Below, one piece after another: positions 61,451 to 64,000 of a DNA stretch of 64,000 bases. Origin of the DNA: Desulfocicer vacuolatum DSM 3385. GTDB taxonomy: Bacteria > Desulfobacterota > Desulfobacteria > Desulfobacterales > Desulfobacteraceae. Both the position numbers and the translations under genes were made by a program. Every line of letters starts with the position of its first letter. Position 1 is the stretch's first letter. Below the pieces are notes generated by a model that saw nothing but the letters and a program-made list of their open reading frames with translations, did not search any database and was not told where the DNA came from. The stretch lies in the NCBI RefSeq assembly GCF_900176365.1, contig NZ_FWXY01000003.1, positions 186,001 through 250,000 of the forward strand, given 5' to 3'.

Positions 61451-62476
61451 ATGACTGCATCCTCTTTTATGAATTTTATAAATACCCCCCTTACCATCAA
61501 AAACAGCACCATTTCCAACCGCCTTTTACTGGCACCCATGGCAGGGCTTGGTCACATTGCCTTCAGGGAACTTGTATCTGAGTTTGGGGGATATGGATTG
61601 CTTTTCACAGGCATGTGCAGTGCCAAAGCCGTTCCCCATGAAAATCCAGCGGTATCTCCTGTGTTTAAATGGCGCACAGAAGAGCTTCCCCACCTGGTGT
61701 GCCAGATTTTCGGTCCCGACCCTGAAAGCATGGCCCGGGCCGCCCGGCGCATTGAAAAAGAAGGTTTTTTTGGGGTGGATCTCAATTTTGGATGTTCTGT
61801 GTCCGCCATTTGCAAAAAGGGCAGCGGTGCCATCCTCCTTAAATCCCCCGACCTTGCCGTGGCCATTGTTAAAGCAGTACGACAGGCCGTGGAAATTCCT
61901 GTTTTTGTAAAATTCCGGACAGGGTGGGAGAACAATGTCACCCCGGCCGTGGACATGGCCCGGCGATTTGAAGATGCCGGTGCCCATGCCCTGGTGTTCC
62001 ACCCCAGGATTGCACCGGATCGACGATCCAGACCCCCGGTGTGGGACCACATCACCCATGTGAAACAGGCTGTATCCATTCCGGTATTTGGCAACGGCAA
62101 TCTCTTTGAACTGTCAGACTGTAAAAAAATGTATAAACAGACCGGGTGTGACGGCTTTTCCATGGGCCGCATGGCTGTGGCCCGGCCATGGCTGTTTGCC
62201 CAGTGGACCCGGGGATTTGTTCCAGATGAACATACGGCCTTTAATGCAGCACTGAGGATGACACAGCTATTAGTGAAATACCACGATGAAAGAACTGCCG
62301 TAAAATCATTTAAAAAGTATGTCCCCTATTTTGCAGCTGGGTTTAAATTCGGCCATGCCATATGCAAGGAACTGCTCAAGGGAGATGAGATACGGGAAAT
62401 CCAGGATATCATCACCTCACTTGCCGCCCAGAAACCGGAATCGGCCCTGCGCCCGAACCTGCATCTTTTTTCATAA
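61451..62476 (+). CDS. tRNA-dihydrouridine synthase family protein
   Basis: 341 residues with the FMN-binding TIM barrel of Dus: APMAGLGHIAFRELV near the start, DLNFGCSVSAICKKGSGAIL with catalytic C115, VKFRTGW, HALVFHPRIAP and GNGNLFELSD...GFSMGRMAVARPWLF. Dus enzymes reduce uridine to dihydrouridine in tRNA with NADPH. The usual GCP motif reads GCS here, an uncommon change beside the catalytic cysteine. The target site in tRNA cannot be predicted. It is followed by a large repeat cluster. Confidence 0.85.
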   Translation: MTASSFMNFINTPLTIKNSTISNRLLLAPMAGLGHIAFRELVSEFGGYGLLFTGMCSAKAVPHENPAVSPVFKWRTEELPHLVCQIFGPDPESMARAARRIEKEGFFGVDLNFGCSVSAICKKGSGAILLKSPDLAVAIVKAVRQAVEIPVFVKFRTGWENNVTPAVDMARRFEDAGAHALVFHPRIAPDRRSRPPVWDHITHVKQAVSIPVFGNGNLFELSDCKKMYKQTGCDGFSMGRMAVARPWLFAQWTRGFVPDEHTAFNAALRMTQLLVKYHDERTAVKSFKKYVPYFAAGFKFGHAICKELLKGDEIREIQDIITSLAAQKPESALRPNLHLFS

Positions 62477-62850
62477 ACCGCCACGGGCGGACCGTATTCT
62501 GATCCGGTTCTGCCCACAACAAAGCTTGAAATACGCCTTTGGATTGTGGAGTATTTCATATAAACTGCCATGGGCAGATCATATTGGGATTTGACCTGCC
62601 CACAACGAAATTTGAAACTCTAATCATTGCAATGCTTTGGGTGGAGTTTCATATAAAACGGGCATCTCCTGGCGGACACAACAAATATAGGGTCGTAGAC
62701 GCGGAGCCAAACGGTATTATACCGCCCCCCCCGATGGGCAATGGGCCCGGACCGGAACTGTAGACAGCTCAATTGTCCGGTTCTTATTGCCCATCGGGGG
62801 GCGGCTCTGCCTTAGCTTGCCTCGGAGGCTGCCTTTTCATATAAAAAATC
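62474..62850 (+). repeat. Large composite intergenic repeat: three two-hairpin units plus long palindrome
   Basis: Fills the 402-bp gap 62477-62878 between two convergent genes. Unit 1 (62474-62564): CCGCCACGGGCGGACC...GGTTCTGCCC, joint ACAACAAA, TGAAATAC/GTATTTCA, ATATAAA. Unit 2 (62563-62662): CTGCCATGGGCAGATC...GACCTGCCC, joint ACAACGAA, TGAAACTC/GAGTTTCA, ATATAAA. Unit 3: CGGGCATCTCCTGGCGG, joint ACAACAAA, then the GC palindrome with arms 62722-62742 and 62786-62805. The reverse complement of this order matches 4985-5250 closely (over about 150 bp), making it the best pair of copies in the window. Confidence 0.85.
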
Positions 62851-62878
62851 GGGGTAACCTTTATTTTTCCTTACACTT

Positions 62879-63562
62879 TCAAGGAAAATGAGCACAGACA
62901 TCTTCCATAAGACGGGATAGCTTCACCATCAAAGGTCGAATCTGATCCTGATGTTCCGGGGGCACCATGAAAACCGGTGCACGGTAATTTTTCAATATAT
63001 ATGCAGGAGGATTGGGCAATGAATCTGCCATTTCAGACTTTGCCTGCCATAAAATCATATCGGTGAGATTTCCGGAAGTTCCCCGGGCATCCATATGCTC
63101 AACCACCTGCTGGAATAAATTATTCAGAGTGAGCACATAGGGAGGCATCCGGGCATATCCCGCGTCCCGGCATTTCACTTGGGAAAAAAGCATGCGACAG
63201 CCCAGGGGTCTTTTCTCATAAATGGTGCAGGAGCCTTGATCAAGCAAAGGGCACTGTCCCCAGGAAGGATCATTTTCTTCTTCGGGGATCTCTTTTCCTT
63301 CAATGCAGAGTAATGCCATATTATTAATGGTATGCATCGGTTGAAAGCGTGGAGCAGTACGCCCTTGGGTAACCCTTTGTTCAAGTCCGGCTCTTTCTCG
63401 TTCATCCATTCCATCCACCATAAAGGCGTACTCCAGGGAGGTCATGGTGACGTTACAGGTACAGCACGAGGCACAACCCTGTTCACACACCGCTCCATGC
63501 CCACGGGTGTATTCATCATGGAGTGAATACACCCGGGCCAGGGCATCACATTTTTTTTCCAT
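62879..63562 (-). CDS. YkgJ-family cysteine-cluster protein
   Basis: 227 residues from ATG 63562, with AAGGAA upstream (an ATG at 63577 overlaps it). The cluster CEQGCASCCTC near the N-terminus and GQCPLLDQGSCTIYEKRPLGC in the middle form the YkgJ-type metal-chelating signature, function poorly known. It is flanked by the large repeat cluster downstream and a 367-bp intergenic region upstream. It shares the cysteine pattern but little else with the two other YkgJ proteins of the window. Confidence 0.8.
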   Translation of the reverse strand: MEKKCDALARVYSLHDEYTRGHGAVCEQGCASCCTCNVTMTSLEYAFMVDGMDERERAGLEQRVTQGRTAPRFQPMHTINNMALLCIEGKEIPEEENDPSWGQCPLLDQGSCTIYEKRPLGCRMLFSQVKCRDAGYARMPPYVLTLNNLFQQVVEHMDARGTSGNLTDMILWQAKSEMADSLPNPPAYILKNYRAPVFMVPPEHQDQIRPLMVKLSRLMEDVCAHFP

Positions 63563-63929
63563 GTTATTTCCTTTCATTGGTTGACTTTTTATTTGTTTTT
63601 GGCATGCTTCCTTTGGATCTTATTGATTCACCATTTACAACCCCTCAGTAAAAAATGGGCACAAAGTAACATTCCCATTTTACAATCCACATGTTCTGTG
63701 GGTCAACGGATCTGTATTCTCTCGTCGGTCATAACTTCTCCAGTTTGACACCACATAATCTGTTTCTTTACGACTGAACATATTCCTTGTGGTACGAGAA
63801 ATGAGACCTTCAGACCCATGAGGTATTTTGTTCAACAGGCCAATTGGCCGATTCCTATTGCTATTCAGGGAATAGTGCCGGAGCAATTGAACATCGCTGT
63901 TTTCACCATACTTTAGAGGAGAACCACCA
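63563..63929. other. Divergent intergenic region (367 bp)
   Basis: Between the YkgJ gene (-) and the DUF362-like gene (+). It contains a hairpin AAAAATGGG (63651-63659) / CCCATTTT (63674-63681) and a minus-strand open frame of 68 codons (63680-63886, TTG start) that I cannot recognise and do not call. It should hold both promoters. No repeat-family unit is visible. Confidence 0.35.
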
Positions 63930-64000
63930 TGACAAGCACCGTATATATCACAGATTTTAAAGCCACTTCCAGGGAAAATCTTCCTGAAAAACTGGCAAGA
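63930..64000 (+). CDS. DUF362-like protein (3' partial)
   Basis: Runs off the right edge. ATG 63930 has a strong AGAGGAGA site. The 23 residues seen begin MTSTVYITDFKATSRENLPE, which resembles the start of DUF362-domain proteins of sulfate reducers, often carrying two ferredoxin-type 4Fe-4S motifs further on. The call rests only on this opening and is provisional. Confidence 0.55.

Noticed and set aside
63680-63886. Minus-strand 68-codon frame with a TTG start and Arg/Asn-rich product
   Set aside because: No recognisable family and no ribosome site. I considered a transposase remnant but could not support it.
1-64000. tRNA or rRNA genes
   Set aside because: No cloverleaf with a GGTTCRA-type T arm and no rRNA-like sequence was seen; a tRNAscan run would settle it.

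Overview
The window looks like chromosomal DNA of a Gram-negative, anaerobic deltaproteobacterium, most likely a sulfate reducer of the Desulfobacteraceae (Desulfobacterota). Grounds: lpxC and a type IV pilus secretin operon (outer membrane), indolepyruvate:ferredoxin oxidoreductase, a sodium-pump decarboxylase beta subunit, FeoB iron uptake, a menaquinone methyltransferase, YkgJ and DUF362-type proteins, and a LysR regulator resembling the selenium-metabolism group. The genus is not proven by the sequence. No rRNA, tRNA, CRISPR array, prophage or intact transposase is visible.

Layout. 1-3965 (+): end of jag, mnmE, a YkgJ cysteine-cluster protein, an unknown protein and a PrmA-like methyltransferase. 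3979-9533 (-): a BMP/nucleoside-type ABC importer (binding protein, double ATPase, two permeases), split by a repeat element and a structured intercistronic region. 10084-13169 (+): cyclic-nucleotide-binding protein, OadG-like and OadB sodium-pump subunits, crotonase. 13507-23319 (mostly -): dnaJ-queD, ubiE (+), iorA-iorB with an SH3/coiled-coil protein, a Cys/His-rich small protein, hslO with a phosphoesterase, comM. 23630-30179 (+): lpxC, DUF4390, ntrY/ntrX-like pair, rsmD, coaD. 30184-38771: LysR regulator, YkgJ, YqaA, pcm, K+ channel, 5-FTHF cyclo-ligase, serS-thrC, LysM protein. 38818-56102: a pilus region with a PilW-like TPR lipoprotein (+), pilMNOPQ followed by a 2441-residue Ig-domain lipoprotein (all -), and a histidine kinase/sigma-54 response regulator pair (+). 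56645-61114 (-): YfgM-like TPR protein, SH3 protein, feoB and a Fur-FeoA-FeoA fusion. 61451-64000: Dus-family enzyme, a third YkgJ protein, start of a DUF362-like gene.

Two non-coding signals stand out. (1) Immediately downstream of the sigma-54 response regulator gene (54732-56102, intact GAFTGA) lie three dyads of the form GTTYA-N6-TGAAC, a close match to a sigma-54 promoter (56437-56452), and an ~85-nt stretch with no ORF ending in a strong intrinsic terminator. This is the layout of a sigma-54-dependent small RNA encoded next to its own two-component system, as in CbrAB-CrcZ. The predicted RNA carries an unpaired CCUCC (anti-Shine-Dalgarno) segment. (2) At least eleven intergenic loci carry a modular two-hairpin repeat. 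Its second stem changes sequence from copy to copy while keeping complementarity (GAAATAC/GTATTTC, GAAACTC/GAGTTTC, TGAAAAA/TTTTTCA). The element is bounded by TTTCATATAAA and has an invariant ACAACRAA joint. It lies between genes of apparent operons in several places and is sometimes linked to a second, ~83-bp GC-rich palindrome.

The coding content is mostly housekeeping with high confidence. The unusual proteins are the Fur-FeoA-FeoA fusion overlapping feoB, the giant pil-operon Ig protein, an NtrX-like regulator with GAFPEA in place of GAFTGA, and OadB/OadG without a neighbouring carboxyltransferase.
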